Shown here piece after piece: positions 25,624 through 34,975 of a stretch of DNA of 64,000 nucleotides. Origin of the DNA: Pseudonocardia humida. Its GTDB lineage: Bacteria; Actinomycetota; Actinomycetes; Mycobacteriales; Pseudonocardiaceae. The translations under genes were made by a program, and so were the position numbers. Position 1 is the stretch's first letter. Each line of letters starts with the position of its first letter. The stretch is from positions 1-64,000 of the forward strand of contig NZ_JAGSOV010000003.1 of the NCBI RefSeq assembly GCF_023898865.1, given 5' to 3'. The notes beneath the pieces were generated by a model. That model did not search any database, was not told where the DNA came from, and worked only from the letters and a program-made list of their open reading frames with translations.

Positions 25624-27321
25624 ATGGGGCAGCACCGGAAGCTGTCGCGGCGACGCCGCTGGCCGCTGGTCGTGCTCGGCGTGGTGGTGGCCGTGGCGGC
25701 GGCCGCGGGGGTGGTCGTCTACCGCACCATGAGCGCGCCGACCTGCGAGCCCGTGCCCGTCGTGGTGGCCGCCGACCCGTCGATCCTGGAGCCGGTGAGC
25801 CGGTTGCTCGCCGCCGATCCGGACGCCGTCGACACCTGCGCCCGCTACGACATCGTCGCCGCCGACCCCGGGCTGGCCAGCGAGATCCGCTCCGGCTCGC
25901 CGGGGTTGCCCGACGTGTGGATCCCGGAGTCCTCCCTCACCCTCGACCCGCTCGACGAGAGCGGCGAGTCCCTGGTCGAGCGCGGAGCGCCGCTGGCGTA
26001 CTCGCCCGTGGTCCTGGCGCTGCCCGCCGCAGACGCCGCCCGTTACGGCGACCCGTCCCAGCCGATCGCCTGGAACACGCTGCTGACCAGCGAGAAGCCG
26101 CCCACCCTCCCCGACCCGGTGCAGGAGCCCGGCGGGCTGGCCGCGCTCACCGCGCTGCGCACCGCCATCGGCGACGACGACGGCCGCCCCAAGGCGGCGT
26201 TCGTCGCCGCGGTGCTGGTGCTGGCCGAGGGCTCGCCCGCCTCGGCCGAGGAGGCCTTCCAGGCGATCGCCACGGAGGGCGCCGCCGCGCGCGCCTTCCT
26301 GGCCTCCGAGCAGGCCGTCGTCCGGCACAACGCCGCGAGCGAGGGCAGCACCACCACTCCGGCGGGCGCCGCCCCGGCCCCCGCCGCCGCGGTCGCGCTC
26401 GCCGACGGCACCGCCGTCCTCGACTACCCGCTGGTCCGGATCCGCCCGCAGGACGTCGGTCCGGACTCCGAGGCCCGGGCCGCCCGGGTGCGCGAGGCCG
26501 TCGACCGGCTCGACGAGCGGCTGCGCTCCCCGGCAGCCCACCAGGCCTTCGCCGACTCCGGCCTGCGCGCCCCGGACGGCTCCCGCGCCACCCGGGCCGC
26601 CGCGGGCATGCTGCCCGTCGAGGTCACGACGGGGGCCGTGCCCGACACCGCGGCCGCGGTGGAGACGTTGCGCCTGTGGAGCGCGCTGACCCTGCAGAGC
26701 CGCGTGCTGGCCGTCATCGACACCTCCGGCTCGATGGCCGCCCAGGAGGGCCCGACCGACCGCATCGGCCTGGCCTCCTCGGCCGCGCAGGGCGGGCTGT
26801 CGCTGTTCCCGGACAGCTCCTCGATCGGGCTGTGGGCGTTCTCCTCCGGGCCGGACGGCGAGCGGCCATGGGAGGAGCTGGTGCCCCTGGGCAGGCTCAC
26901 CGAGCCGGTCGGCTCCGCGCCGTCGCGGCGGGCCGCGCTGGCCACCCAGGCCGCCACCCTGCGCGACCGGCTCGGCGGGAAGACCGCCCTCTACGACACC
27001 GCGATCGCGGCGGTCCGGGAGGTCCGCTCGGGCTACGAACCGGGCCGGTCCAACGCCGTCGTGCTGATCACCGACGGGCGCAACGAGATCGAGGGCGGCA
27101 TCGACCTGCCGCTGGCCGTGCAGACCCTGCGCGCCGAAGCCGACCCCACCCGCCCGGTCGCGCTGATCGCCATCGGCATCGGCCCCGACTCGGACCAGGA
27201 CGCCCTGCGCCAGCTCGCCGAGGCGACCGGGGGCCGCGCCTACGCCGCGGAGAACCCGCAGGACATCCGCACGGTGTTCCTCGACGCGCTGTCCCAGCGG
27301 GTGTGCCGCCCCGGCTGCTGA
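25624..27321 (+). CDS. Substrate-binding plus von Willebrand A domain protein
   Basis: A 565-residue membrane-anchored extracytoplasmic protein. An N-terminal anchor (WPLVVLGVVVAVAAAAGVVVY, about 14-34) is followed by a periplasmic binding-protein-like domain (about 45-330) of the extracellular solute-binding type. A C-terminal vWA domain follows (about 355-560) with a MIDAS motif DTSGSMAAQE and later VVLITDGRNEIEGG and VALIAIGIGPDSDQ. Two Cys pairs (THE37-60 region and CRPGC end) may be oxidised. SBP-vWA fusions are common in actinobacteria and their ligands are unknown. The ATG follows GGAGGGCGCG. A hairpin separates it from the convergent ABC operon. Confidence 0.85.
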   Translation: MGQHRKLSRRRRWPLVVLGVVVAVAAAAGVVVYRTMSAPTCEPVPVVVAADPSILEPVSRLLAADPDAVDTCARYDIVAADPGLASEIRSGSPGLPDVWIPESSLTLDPLDESGESLVERGAPLAYSPVVLALPAADAARYGDPSQPIAWNTLLTSEKPPTLPDPVQEPGGLAALTALRTAIGDDDGRPKAAFVAAVLVLAEGSPASAEEAFQAIATEGAAARAFLASEQAVVRHNAASEGSTTTPAGAAPAPAAAVALADGTAVLDYPLVRIRPQDVGPDSEARAARVREAVDRLDERLRSPAAHQAFADSGLRAPDGSRATRAAAGMLPVEVTTGAVPDTAAAVETLRLWSALTLQSRVLAVIDTSGSMAAQEGPTDRIGLASSAAQGGLSLFPDSSSIGLWAFSSGPDGERPWEELVPLGRLTEPVGSAPSRRAALATQAATLRDRLGGKTALYDTAIAAVREVRSGYEPGRSNAVVLITDGRNEIEGGIDLPLAVQTLRAEADPTRPVALIAIGIGPDSDQDALRQLAEATGGRAYAAENPQDIRTVFLDALSQRVCRPGC

Positions 27322-27370
27322 CGCGGGCCGGGCGGGCCGACGGCGTCAGCGCGGGGCGCGGGTGCAGCGC

Positions 27371-27393
27371 GGGCGGCGCGGCGCGCGCCGCCC
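27371..27393. terminator. Hairpin between convergent transcripts
   Basis: GGGCGGCGC (27371-27379) pairs with GCGCCGCCC (27385-27393) around a 5-nt loop, between the vWA gene and the end of the yjfF-like gene. No U-run follows. Confidence 0.5.
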
Positions 27394-27443
27394 GGAACGG
27401 GGCGGGCGGGCCGGGCGGACGCGCCGGCGACGGCGTCGCCCGC

Positions 27444-28526
27444 TCACCCGTCGCCCTGGGGCGGGTCGGTTCGGCCGGCGGGCGCCGACGGGGCCGGGGC
27501 GGGCGCCCGTCGTCGGCGGGGGCCGACGGCGAGGATCCGCTGCAGCACCACGAAGGCGAGCAGCAGCAGGCCGATGACGATCTTGACCCACCAGGTGCTG
27601 AGGGTGCCCTCGAAGGAGATGATCGTCTGCACGGTGCCCAGCACCAGCACGCCCAGCAGCGAGCCGAGCACGTAGCCCGAGCCGCCGGTGAGCAGCGTCC
27701 CGCCGATGACCACGGCCGCGATCGCGTCGAGCTCCATGCCGACGGCGTTGAGGCTGTAGCCCGAGAGCAGGTAGACGCTGAACAGCAGCCCGCCCAGCGC
27801 CGAGCAGAACCCGCTGATGACGTAGACGCCCACCCGCGCGCGCCCCACGCCCAGGCCCATCAGCAGCGCGGACTGCTGGTTGCCGCCCACGGCGTAGACC
27901 GTGCGCCCGAACCGGGTCAGGTGCAGCACGTAGGCGCCGACCGCGACCGCGGCCAGCGCGACGAGCACGCTCGGGGTGAGGAACATGTCCTCACCCAGCG
28001 GGATCGCGGTCTGCGACAGGTCGCGGAACAGGGGGTCGGTGATCGGGATCGAGCTGAGGTCGATCAGGTAGCACAGTCCGCGGGCCAGGAACAGCCCGGC
28101 CAGCGTCACGATGAACGGCTGGATCTCCAGGTAGTGGATGACCGCGCCCATGGCCAGCCCGAACAGCGCGCCGCCGGCCAGCACCGCGACGATCACGACC
28201 GGGGCCGACCAGCCCGCGCGCAGCATGGCCGCGGTGACCATCGTCGAGAGCGCGACCACCGACCCGACCGACAGGTCGATCCCGCCGGTGAGGATCACGA
28301 AGGTCATGCCGACCGCGAGCACCACCAGGAAGGCGTTGTCGATCAGCAGGTTGAGCAGCACCTGCCCGGAGGCGAAGGCCTCGTAGCGCAGGCCGCCGAC
28401 CGCGAACAGGGCCACGAACAGCCCGAACGTCACCAGCACCGGGACGAATCGGGCCGGGACGCGCCCGGCGCGCCCCCCGGCGGCGACGGGCGACGGGCCC
28501 ACGACGGGCGGGGGCGCGGTCGTCAC
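27444..28526 (-). CDS. yjfF: Sugar ABC transporter permease, YjfF-like
   Basis: A 360-residue permease of the RbsC/BPD_transp_2 family with about ten membrane segments. Conserved blocks include VGMTFVILTGGIDLSVGSVVALS, IQPFIVTLAGLFLARGL, RFGRTVYAVGGNQQSALLMGL and LDAIAAVVIGGTLLTGGSG. The GTG start (28526) overlaps the stop of the YtfT-like gene by four bases. Together with that second permease it should form the heterodimeric channel for a hexose, galactofuranose in Escherichia coli YtfQRT-YjfF. The C-terminal tail is a short Arg/Pro/Ala-rich extension. It is the last gene of the operon. Confidence 0.92.
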   Translation of the reverse strand: MTTAPPPVVGPSPVAAGGRAGRVPARFVPVLVTFGLFVALFAVGGLRYEAFASGQVLLNLLIDNAFLVVLAVGMTFVILTGGIDLSVGSVVALSTMVTAAMLRAGWSAPVVIVAVLAGGALFGLAMGAVIHYLEIQPFIVTLAGLFLARGLCYLIDLSSIPITDPLFRDLSQTAIPLGEDMFLTPSVLVALAAVAVGAYVLHLTRFGRTVYAVGGNQQSALLMGLGVGRARVGVYVISGFCSALGGLLFSVYLLSGYSLNAVGMELDAIAAVVIGGTLLTGGSGYVLGSLLGVLVLGTVQTIISFEGTLSTWWVKIVIGLLLLAFVVLQRILAVGPRRRRAPAPAPSAPAGRTDPPQGDG

Positions 28527-29623
28527 GGCGTGCTCCTCTGCGCGGGGATCGGGGTCGCGGCCCCGTCGGCCCGGTCGGGGTCGGGGGTCGGGGGGCCGGG
28601 CGGCGGGTCGGCGGGCGGTGCGCCACCGGCCGCGCCCCGGCGCCTGCGGCGCCGGCCGAGCAGGGCGCGGGCCTTGGGCGACTGCAGCAGGCAGACCACG
28701 ATCACCACGACCGCCTTGAACACCAGCGAGACCTCCGGCGGGATGCCCAGCGAGAGGATCGTCGTGGTCAGGGTCTGGATGGTCAGCGCCCCGAACAGCG
28801 TCCCGGTGATCGAGAACCGGCCGCCGGCCAGGGACGTCCCGCCGATGACCACGGCCAGGATCGCGTCGAGCTCCAGCCAGAGCCCGGCGTTGTTGGCGTC
28901 CGCGGCGTTGACGTTCGAGCTGATCATCAGTCCGGCGACGCCTGCGCAGAGGGCGGAGAAGACGTAGACGGTCCAGATCAGCGTGCGGGCGCGCACGCCG
29001 GCCAGCCGGCTGGCCGCCGGGTTGATGCCGACCGCCTCGACCAGCGTGCCGAGGGCGGTGCGCCGGGTGGCCAGCGCGACCAGCGCGTACACCGCCGCGG
29101 CCACGATCACGGTGAGCGGCACCGCGAGCAGCTCGCCGCCGGCGATGGCGGAGAAGAGCGGGTTGTTCACGGTGATGATCTGACCGTCGGTGACCAGCTG
29201 GGCCAGCCCGCGCCCGGCGGTCATCAGCACCAGCGTGGCGATGATCGGCTGGATGCCCAGCACCGAGACCAGGAACCCGTTCCAGGCGCCGAGCGCGACG
29301 GCCAGGCCGAGCGCGACGCCGATCCCGCCGATCGCGGCGCCCGGGGAGGTCGGGTCGGGGCTCGCGGCGATCCAGGCGCAGGTGACCGCACCGCAGATGG
29401 CCACGATCGCGCCCACCGACAGGTCGATGCCGCGGGTGGCGATGACCAGCGTCATGCCCAGCGCCATCAGCGCCACCGGGGCGCCGTTGTGCAGGATGTC
29501 GACCAGGCTGCCGTAGAGGCGCCCGTCCTGCAGGCGCACCGCGAAGAACCCCGGCGCGAGCACCAGGTTCAGCAGCAGCAGGACGACCAGCGGCCAGAAC
29601 GGCTTGCGCCACAGCTCACGCAT
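28523..29623 (-). CDS. ytfT: Sugar ABC transporter permease, YtfT-like
   Basis: A 366-residue permease of the RbsC family. Blocks LGMTLVIATRGIDLSVGAIVAI, LGIQPIIATLVLMTAGRGLAQL, INPAASRLAGVRARTLIW and LDAILAVVIGGTSLAGGRF match the YtfT group. The start is the ATG at 29623 (MRELWRKPFWP), which overlaps the ATPase gene end by eight bases; an upstream in-frame ATG at 29668 would extend further into the ATPase gene. The C-terminus is an unusual Pro/Arg-rich cytoplasmic tail of about 50 residues. It partners with the YjfF-like permease. Confidence 0.92.
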   Translation of the reverse strand: MRELWRKPFWPLVVLLLLNLVLAPGFFAVRLQDGRLYGSLVDILHNGAPVALMALGMTLVIATRGIDLSVGAIVAICGAVTCAWIAASPDPTSPGAAIGGIGVALGLAVALGAWNGFLVSVLGIQPIIATLVLMTAGRGLAQLVTDGQIITVNNPLFSAIAGGELLAVPLTVIVAAAVYALVALATRRTALGTLVEAVGINPAASRLAGVRARTLIWTVYVFSALCAGVAGLMISSNVNAADANNAGLWLELDAILAVVIGGTSLAGGRFSITGTLFGALTIQTLTTTILSLGIPPEVSLVFKAVVVIVVCLLQSPKARALLGRRRRRRGAAGGAPPADPPPGPPTPDPDRADGAATPIPAQRSTP

Positions 29624-31205
29624 CGGACCGCCCGTACTCCCAGTCGGCCCCGCCGCGGCGCTCGGCATCGGGCTCCCCGTGACCGGTCGCGATCAGCTCC
29701 ATCACCCGATCCACCTCCACGTCCTCGCCGGCCAGCTCCGCGACCGGGCGGCGGTCGCGCAGCACCAGCACCCGGTCGGCCAACCGGACCACCTCCTCCA
29801 GCTCGGCGGAGATGTACACCACCCCCATGCCCTCCCGGGCCAGGTCGGCGACCAGGGCCTGGATCTGGGCCTTGGCGCCGACGTCGATGCCGCGGGTGGG
29901 CTCGTCCAGGATGAGCAGTCGCGGCCCGGTGGCCAACCACCGCGCGAGCAGCACCTTCTGCTGGTTGCCCCCGGACAGGTTGCGCAGCAGGGCGTCCGGG
30001 TCGGGCGGACGGATGTCCAGCACCTCGATCCAGCGGGCCGCCGCCTCGTCCTGCGCGCGGCGCGGGATCCGGCGCAGACCCCGCGCCGCCTGCATGGCCA
30101 GCACGATGTTGTCGCGCACCGTCAGGTCGCCGACGACGCCCTCGGCGCCGCGGTTCTCCGATGTGAAGGCCACGCCCGCGGAGATCGCGTCGCGCGGGGT
30201 GCGCATCGGCAGGACGGTCCCGTCGACGGTGATCTCGCCGGTGTCGGCGCGGTCGGCGCCGAACAGCAGCCGGGCCAGCTCGGTGCGCCCGGAGCCGAGC
30301 AGCCCGGCCAGCCCGACGACCTCACCGGGGCGCACCACGAGGTCGACCGGCTCGATCGCACCCCGCCGGCTCACCCCCGAGGCCGCCAGCACCGGCGCCA
30401 CCGCCTGCGACGCGGGCTCGGCCGGCACCCGCTCGAGCTGCTCGAGGGTCTCCAGCTCGCGCCCCACCATGGCCGAGACCAGCTGCAACCGGGGCAGCTC
30501 CGCCGTGCGGTACTCCCCCACCAGCCGGCCGTTGCGCAGCACCGTCGTCCGGTCGGAGATGGCGTAGACCTGGTCGAGGAAGTGCGTGACGAACAGGATC
30601 GCCACCCCGTCGGCGCGCAGTCGGGAGATCACCCGGAACAGCTCGGCGACCTCGTCGGCGTCCAGGCTGGAGGTGGGCTCGTCCAGGATCAGCACCTTGC
30701 AGTCGACCTGGACCGCCCGGCCGATCGAGACCAGCTGCTGGACCGCGATGGAGTGGCTGTCCAGCGGCGAGGCCGGGTCGACGTCCAGGTGCAGGCGGGC
30801 CAGCACCTCGCGGGCCCGCCTGCGCACCCCCCGTCCGTCGATCCGCCCCCATCGCCGCGGCTCCCGTCCGAGCAGGAGGTTCTCCGCCACGGACAGGTTC
30901 GGGCAGAGGTTGACCTCCTGGTAGACGGTGCTGATCCCGGCCGCCTGGGCCTGCGCGGGCCCGGCGAACGCGACCTCGGCGCCGTCGAGCACCACCCGGC
31001 CCGCGTCGACCGGGTAGACCCCGGTCAGCGCCTTGATCAGGGTGGACTTGCCGGCGCCGTTCTCGCCCATCAGCGCGTGCACCTCGCCGGCGTGCAGCCG
31101 GAAGTCGACGCCGTCGAGGGCGCGCACGGGCCCGAACGCCACGCTGATGCCGGTCATCTCCAGCAGCGGCGCGGCGTCCGGACCCGGTTGCGGTACTGCA
31201 GTCAT
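29616..31205 (-). CDS. ytfR: Sugar ABC transporter ATP-binding protein, YtfR-like
   Basis: A 529-residue ATPase with two nucleotide-binding domains, as in RbsA/MglA/YtfR. The first has Walker A GENGAGKST, Walker B LILDEPTSSLD and a divergent signature region (SIAVQQLVSIGRA). The second has the usual degenerate Walker A (LLGSGRTE), the signature LSGGNQQKV and Walker B LILDEPTRGID. It sits between the binding-protein gene (52 bp upstream) and the permeases, with overlapping starts, in the order binding protein, ATPase, permease, permease typical of the ytf system. Confidence 0.93.
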   Translation of the reverse strand: MTAVPQPGPDAAPLLEMTGISVAFGPVRALDGVDFRLHAGEVHALMGENGAGKSTLIKALTGVYPVDAGRVVLDGAEVAFAGPAQAQAAGISTVYQEVNLCPNLSVAENLLLGREPRRWGRIDGRGVRRRAREVLARLHLDVDPASPLDSHSIAVQQLVSIGRAVQVDCKVLILDEPTSSLDADEVAELFRVISRLRADGVAILFVTHFLDQVYAISDRTTVLRNGRLVGEYRTAELPRLQLVSAMVGRELETLEQLERVPAEPASQAVAPVLAASGVSRRGAIEPVDLVVRPGEVVGLAGLLGSGRTELARLLFGADRADTGEITVDGTVLPMRTPRDAISAGVAFTSENRGAEGVVGDLTVRDNIVLAMQAARGLRRIPRRAQDEAAARWIEVLDIRPPDPDALLRNLSGGNQQKVLLARWLATGPRLLILDEPTRGIDVGAKAQIQALVADLAREGMGVVYISAELEEVVRLADRVLVLRDRRPVAELAGEDVEVDRVMELIATGHGEPDAERRGGADWEYGRSDA

Positions 31206-31257
31206 CGGTGCTTCCCGCTCGTCGGTGCAGTCGGTCCCGTCGGTTCCCGCCGGGCGG

Positions 31258-32289
31258 TCAGTACTGCCTGGTCGGCAGCGCCTCCTTGGCCGCGGCCTGG
31301 TCGAAGGTGGTCTCCTCGGTGACCACCCGCGGCGGGATCTGCTCGCCGGCCACCACCTTCTTGGCCAGGTCCATCAGCTGCCCGCCGAGCAGCGGGTTGC
31401 ACTCCACGATGAAGTTGATCTTGCCGTCGGCCAGGGCCTGCATGCCGTCCTTGACCGCGTCCACCGTGATGATCTTGATGTCCTGGCCGGGCACCTTGCC
31501 GGCCGCCTCGATCGCCTCGATCGCACCCAGGCCCATGTCGTCGTTGTGCGCGTAGAGCACGTCGATGTCCGGGTGCGCCTTGAGGAACGCCTCCATGACC
31601 TGCTTGCCGCCCGAGCGGGTGAAGTCGCCGGTCTGCGAGGCGATGACCTTCAGGTTCGGGTTGCCCGCGATCACCTCGGCGAAGCCCTCCTGCCGGTCGA
31701 TGGCCGGCGCCGAACCGGTGGTGCCCTGCAGCTCGACGATGTTGACCGGTCCGGCGCTGCTCTCGGGCTGCTCCAGCAGCCACTGGCCGGCCTTCTTGCC
31801 CTCCTCGACGAAGTCCGAGCCGAGGAAGGTCGCGTAGAGGCTGGTGTCGGCCGAGTCGACCGCGCGGTCGGTCAGGATGACCGGGATGTTGGCCCGCTTG
31901 GCCTCCATCAGCACGGTGTCCCACCCGGACTCCACGACCGGGCTGAACGCGATGACGTCGACCCGCTGCTGGATGAACGAGCGGATCGCCTTGATCTGGT
32001 TCTCCTGCTTCTGCTGGGCGTCGGAGAACTTCAGCTCGATACCGGCCTCGGCGGCCGCGTCGTTGACCGACTTGGTGTTCGCCGTCCGCCAGCCGCTCTC
32101 CGCGCCGACCTGGGAGAACCCCATCACGATCGTGTCCTCGCCGCCCGCGGCGGCGTCGGCGGGGGCGTCGCCGCCGCCTCCGCCACCGCCGCACGCGGTG
32201 ACGGCCAGCGCGAGCGCGGCGGCTGCGGCCAGCCGGGCGACCGGCCTGCGGATGGTGGACCTCGGGGCGGACTCGGTTGTCCAGCGCAC
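31258..32289 (-). CDS. ytfQ: Sugar ABC substrate-binding lipoprotein, YtfQ-like
   Basis: A 343-residue type I periplasmic binding protein. The signal peptide ends in a lipobox (LAVTAC, Cys 33) followed by a Gly spacer. Conserved YtfQ features are IVMGFSQVGAESGWRTANTKSV, KAIRSFIQQRVDVIAFSPVVESGW and DVLYAHNDDMGLGAIEAIEAAG. The GTG at 32289 is chosen because AGGAGG lies five bases upstream. E. coli YtfQ binds galactofuranose; the pattern here makes a galactose-type ligand likely but not certain. The promoter region carries a lac-like palindrome 59 bp upstream of the start. Confidence 0.92.
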   Translation of the reverse strand: MRWTTESAPRSTIRRPVARLAAAAALALAVTACGGGGGGGDAPADAAAGGEDTIVMGFSQVGAESGWRTANTKSVNDAAAEAGIELKFSDAQQKQENQIKAIRSFIQQRVDVIAFSPVVESGWDTVLMEAKRANIPVILTDRAVDSADTSLYATFLGSDFVEEGKKAGQWLLEQPESSAGPVNIVELQGTTGSAPAIDRQEGFAEVIAGNPNLKVIASQTGDFTRSGGKQVMEAFLKAHPDIDVLYAHNDDMGLGAIEAIEAAGKVPGQDIKIITVDAVKDGMQALADGKINFIVECNPLLGGQLMDLAKKVVAGEQIPPRVVTEETTFDQAAAKEALPTRQY

Positions 32290-32347
32290 GCGCGCCTCCT
32301 GGTGCTCGTCGTCGGGCAGAGAGGTGTGACGGGTCACACGGTCCGGC

Positions 32348-32369
32348 GGATTGTGAGCGCTAACAATCC
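32348..32369. promoter_or_regulatory. LacI-type operator upstream of ytfQ-like operon
   Basis: A near-perfect palindrome with core TTGTGAGCGCTAACAA flanked by GGA and TCC. The central AGCGCT is the LacI/GalR family hallmark, and the site differs from the symmetric E. coli lac operator by few bases. It lies just upstream of the ytfQ start. No lacI-type gene adjoins this operon; the only one in the window is at 39866, next to an operator with a different sequence. Confidence 0.75.
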
Positions 32370-32441
32370 GCGCCGTCAAGGCCTTGCGCCGACCGCGATG
32401 CCGTCGTTATACGAGAGCAGCCGGCCGGGGGCTGCGCCCTC

Positions 32442-33833
32442 TCAGCCGGGCAGGCTGCGCCCCAGCAGCGCGATCGCCGCGCGGATGCGGTCCGGCGGGT
32501 GCGCGGCGTAGCCCAGCACCAGCCCGGCGGGCCCCTCCCGCTGCCGGTGGCGCGACAGCGGGTGCACCACGACGCCCGCCGCGCGGGCCCGCTCGGCCAG
32601 CGCCACGTCGTCGAGGCGCGCGGCGCCGGGGTGCTCGGGGAAGGTGACCAGCAGGTGCAGCCCGGCGGCGATGCCGTGCACGGTGGCGCCGGGCAGGTGC
32701 TCGCCCAGCGCGCCCAGCATCGCGTCGCGGCGGCGGCGCTGGCGCGCGCGCACCCGGCGCAGGTGCCGCTCCAGCTCGCCGGAGGCCATCAGCTCGGCCA
32801 GCACCAGCTGCGGCAGCGCGGCGTTGCCCAGGTCGGACATGTACTTCTGGGTCACCACCTCGGCCCGCAGCCGGGGCGGCACGATCATCCAGCCCAGCCG
32901 CATCGCCGGGGCGAGCGTCTTGGACACGCTGCCGGTGTGCACGACCCGGTCGGGCGCCATCGCCTGCAGCGCGGGCACGGGGGCCCGGTCGTAGCGGTGC
33001 TCGGCGTCGTAGTCGTCCTCCAGGACCAGCTCGATGCCGGTGCTCGGGGCGAGCAGCTCGCGGCGCCTGCCCGGGCCGAGCACGACGCCGGTCGGGAAGT
33101 GGTGGGCCGGGGTCACCAGCACCACCGACTCACCCGTGCGCGCCAGCGCGGCCACGTCCAGGCCCTCGTCGTCGACCGGCACCGGCACCGGCGTCAGGCC
33201 CCAGTGCGCGAGCTCGTCGTGCGCGCCGCGCGAGCCCGGGTCCTCCACGGCGAGCGAGTCGGCGCCCCGGTTGCGCAGGACCTGCGCCACCAGCGCGATC
33301 GCCTGCGCGACCCCGGCCACCACGACGATGTCCTCGGCCTCGGCGCGCACGCCCCGCACGCGGCGTAGCCACCGGGCCAGCGCCGCGCGCAGCACGGGGT
33401 TGCCCTGCGGGTCGCCGTAGCCGAGGTCGGCGGGACCGGCCGAGCCCAGCACCGCGCGTTCGGCGCGCAACCAGGCGGCCCGGGGGAAGGCGGACAGGTC
33501 GGGCACGCCGGGCGAGAGGTCGAAGTCGGGGCCGGCGGGCGCGGCGGGGGGCGCGGGCGGGCGGGAGCGGTGCGGCGAGACCGCCACGACGGTGCCGCGG
33601 GCGCCGTCGGCGACCGCCACCCCCTCGTCGACCAGCCGCTGGTAGGCGGCCACCACGACCCCGCGGGAGACGCCCAGGTCGGCGGCCAGCAACCGGGACG
33701 AGGGCAGCCGGTCGCCCACCCGCAGCCCGCCGTCGGCGGCGGCCGAGCGCAGGGCGTCGGTCAGCCAGGTCGTGAGGCCTCCGCGCGGCACGCCGCGCGG
33801 GTCGAGCTGGAGGAAGTCGGTGCCGCCGGTCAT
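32442..33833 (-). CDS. MocR/PdxR-type GntR regulator with aminotransferase domain
   Basis: A 463-residue regulator. Residues about 20-75 form a GntR winged helix (LRVGDRLPSSRLLAADLGVSRGVVVAAYQRLVDEGV). Residues about 110-460 are a fold-type I aminotransferase domain with the PLP lysine in HTGSVSKTLAPAMRLGW and the aspartate in LVLEDDYDAEHRYDR. MocR proteins sense PLP or amino-acid-PLP adducts. The ATG at 33833 follows GGAGGGG. It is divergent from an EamA transporter, a classic MocR-target arrangement, so it probably controls that gene. Confidence 0.92.
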   Translation of the reverse strand: MTGGTDFLQLDPRGVPRGGLTTWLTDALRSAAADGGLRVGDRLPSSRLLAADLGVSRGVVVAAYQRLVDEGVAVADGARGTVVAVSPHRSRPPAPPAAPAGPDFDLSPGVPDLSAFPRAAWLRAERAVLGSAGPADLGYGDPQGNPVLRAALARWLRRVRGVRAEAEDIVVVAGVAQAIALVAQVLRNRGADSLAVEDPGSRGAHDELAHWGLTPVPVPVDDEGLDVAALARTGESVVLVTPAHHFPTGVVLGPGRRRELLAPSTGIELVLEDDYDAEHRYDRAPVPALQAMAPDRVVHTGSVSKTLAPAMRLGWMIVPPRLRAEVVTQKYMSDLGNAALPQLVLAELMASGELERHLRRVRARQRRRRDAMLGALGEHLPGATVHGIAAGLHLLVTFPEHPGAARLDDVALAERARAAGVVVHPLSRHRQREGPAGLVLGYAAHPPDRIRAAIALLGRSLPG

Positions 33834-33944
33834 GCCCCTCCACCCGTCGTCCACGCCCCACCATGATGGCCTGGACGACCGATGGACCAATCGACACGGG
33901 CATTCTTGGCTCTATCGAGAGGACCATAGGCGCCCGAGCATGGC
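33834..33944. promoter_or_regulatory. MocR/EamA divergent promoter
   Basis: The 111-bp region is AT-richer than its surroundings and holds related short motifs ATGGACCAATCG (about 33881) and GAGGACCATAGG (about 33920). Repeats of this kind spaced a few turns apart are typical of MocR binding regions, but the assignment is tentative. Confidence 0.35.
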
Positions 33945-34865
33945 GTGGTGCCCACCAGGATCATCTCGCCGCCGACGTCCGCCGCCCCCGCGCCCCGGCT
34001 CCTGCGCGACAGCCTCCCGGGAGCGGTCGGCATGGTGTGCGTCGGCGGCAGCGTGGCGGTCTCCGGGCTGCTCACCCGCGCCCCGCTGTTCACCGTGCAG
34101 TCCCTGCGCTACGCCGTCGCGGCGGCGCTGCTGCTGGCGCTGGCCCGCCTCACCGGCCGCGCCGTGCCCCGCCCCCGCGGCGCCGAGTGGGCGTGGCTGG
34201 CTGCGGTGGCCGCGTGCGGGCTGGTGCTGTTCAACGTCGCCCTCGTGCGCGGCGCCGAGCACGCCGAACCCGCCGTGCTCGGCGTCGCCGTGGCCGGAGC
34301 GCCGGTCCTGCTGGCGCTGGTCGGCCCGCTGCTGGCCCGCGCCCGCCCGGTCCCCGCCGTCCTGCTGGCCGCCGGGGCGGTCACCGCGGGGGCGGCGCTG
34401 ATCCAGGGCGGCGGGCGCACCGACTCCATCGGCCTGGCCTGGGCCGCGGTGGCGCTGGCCTGCGAGGTCGGGTTCACCCTGCTGGCCGTGCCCGTACTGG
34501 GCAGGCTCGGCCCGTGGGGCGTCTCGATGCACGCGTGCTGGATCGCCGCCGTGGCGCTGGCCGGGCTGGGCCTGACCACCGAGGGCCCCACCGCCGTCCT
34601 CGCGCTCGGCGCCCCCGAACTCCTGGCCGCCGCCTACCTCGCCGTCGTCGTCACCGCGCTGGCGTTCGTGCTCTGGTACTCCACGGTCGGCGCGCTCGGC
34701 TCGGCCCGGGCCGGGCTGCTCACCGGGCTCGCCCCGGCCTCCGCGGCGGCCGGCGGCCTGCTGCTGGGCGGACCGGCCCCCGGCCCGACGGCGGTGGCCG
34801 GGGTGGCGGTCGTGGCGCTCGCCCCGCTGCTCGGGCTGCGCAGCCGGCCGCGCCCCCGCGGCTGA
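33945..34865 (+). CDS. EamA/DMT-family transporter
   Basis: A 306-residue inner-membrane protein with about ten hydrophobic helices in two EamA repeats (about 25-150 and 165-300). Segments include VQSLRYAVAAALLLALARLTG, ACGLVLFNVALVRGAEHAEPAVLGVAVAGAPVLLAL and LTGLAPASAAAGGLLLGG. DMT transporters export amino acids, purines or other metabolites. The start is GTG 33945, with GTG 33948 equally possible. Being divergent from a MocR regulator suggests a substrate connected with PLP or amino acids (inference). Confidence 0.9.
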   Translation: MVPTRIISPPTSAAPAPRLLRDSLPGAVGMVCVGGSVAVSGLLTRAPLFTVQSLRYAVAAALLLALARLTGRAVPRPRGAEWAWLAAVAACGLVLFNVALVRGAEHAEPAVLGVAVAGAPVLLALVGPLLARARPVPAVLLAAGAVTAGAALIQGGGRTDSIGLAWAAVALACEVGFTLLAVPVLGRLGPWGVSMHACWIAAVALAGLGLTTEGPTAVLALGAPELLAAAYLAVVVTALAFVLWYSTVGALGSARAGLLTGLAPASAAAGGLLLGGPAPGPTAVAGVAVVALAPLLGLRSRPRPRG

Positions 34866-34975
34866 TCGTCCACATCGGTCGGTGGCGGAGGCGTTCCCCG
34901 CCTTTTCGCGGGCTACGGAATCGATACTCCACGCCTTACACTGAACCGCTGCCAACCGGCCCCGGGGGGACCACC

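Noticed and set aside
28527..29612. A 722-codon continuous frame suggesting a fused double permease
   Set aside because: The upstream half is an Arg/Ala/Gly-rich shadow of the YtfT-like gene in another frame; two separate permeases with a four-base overlap explain the region.
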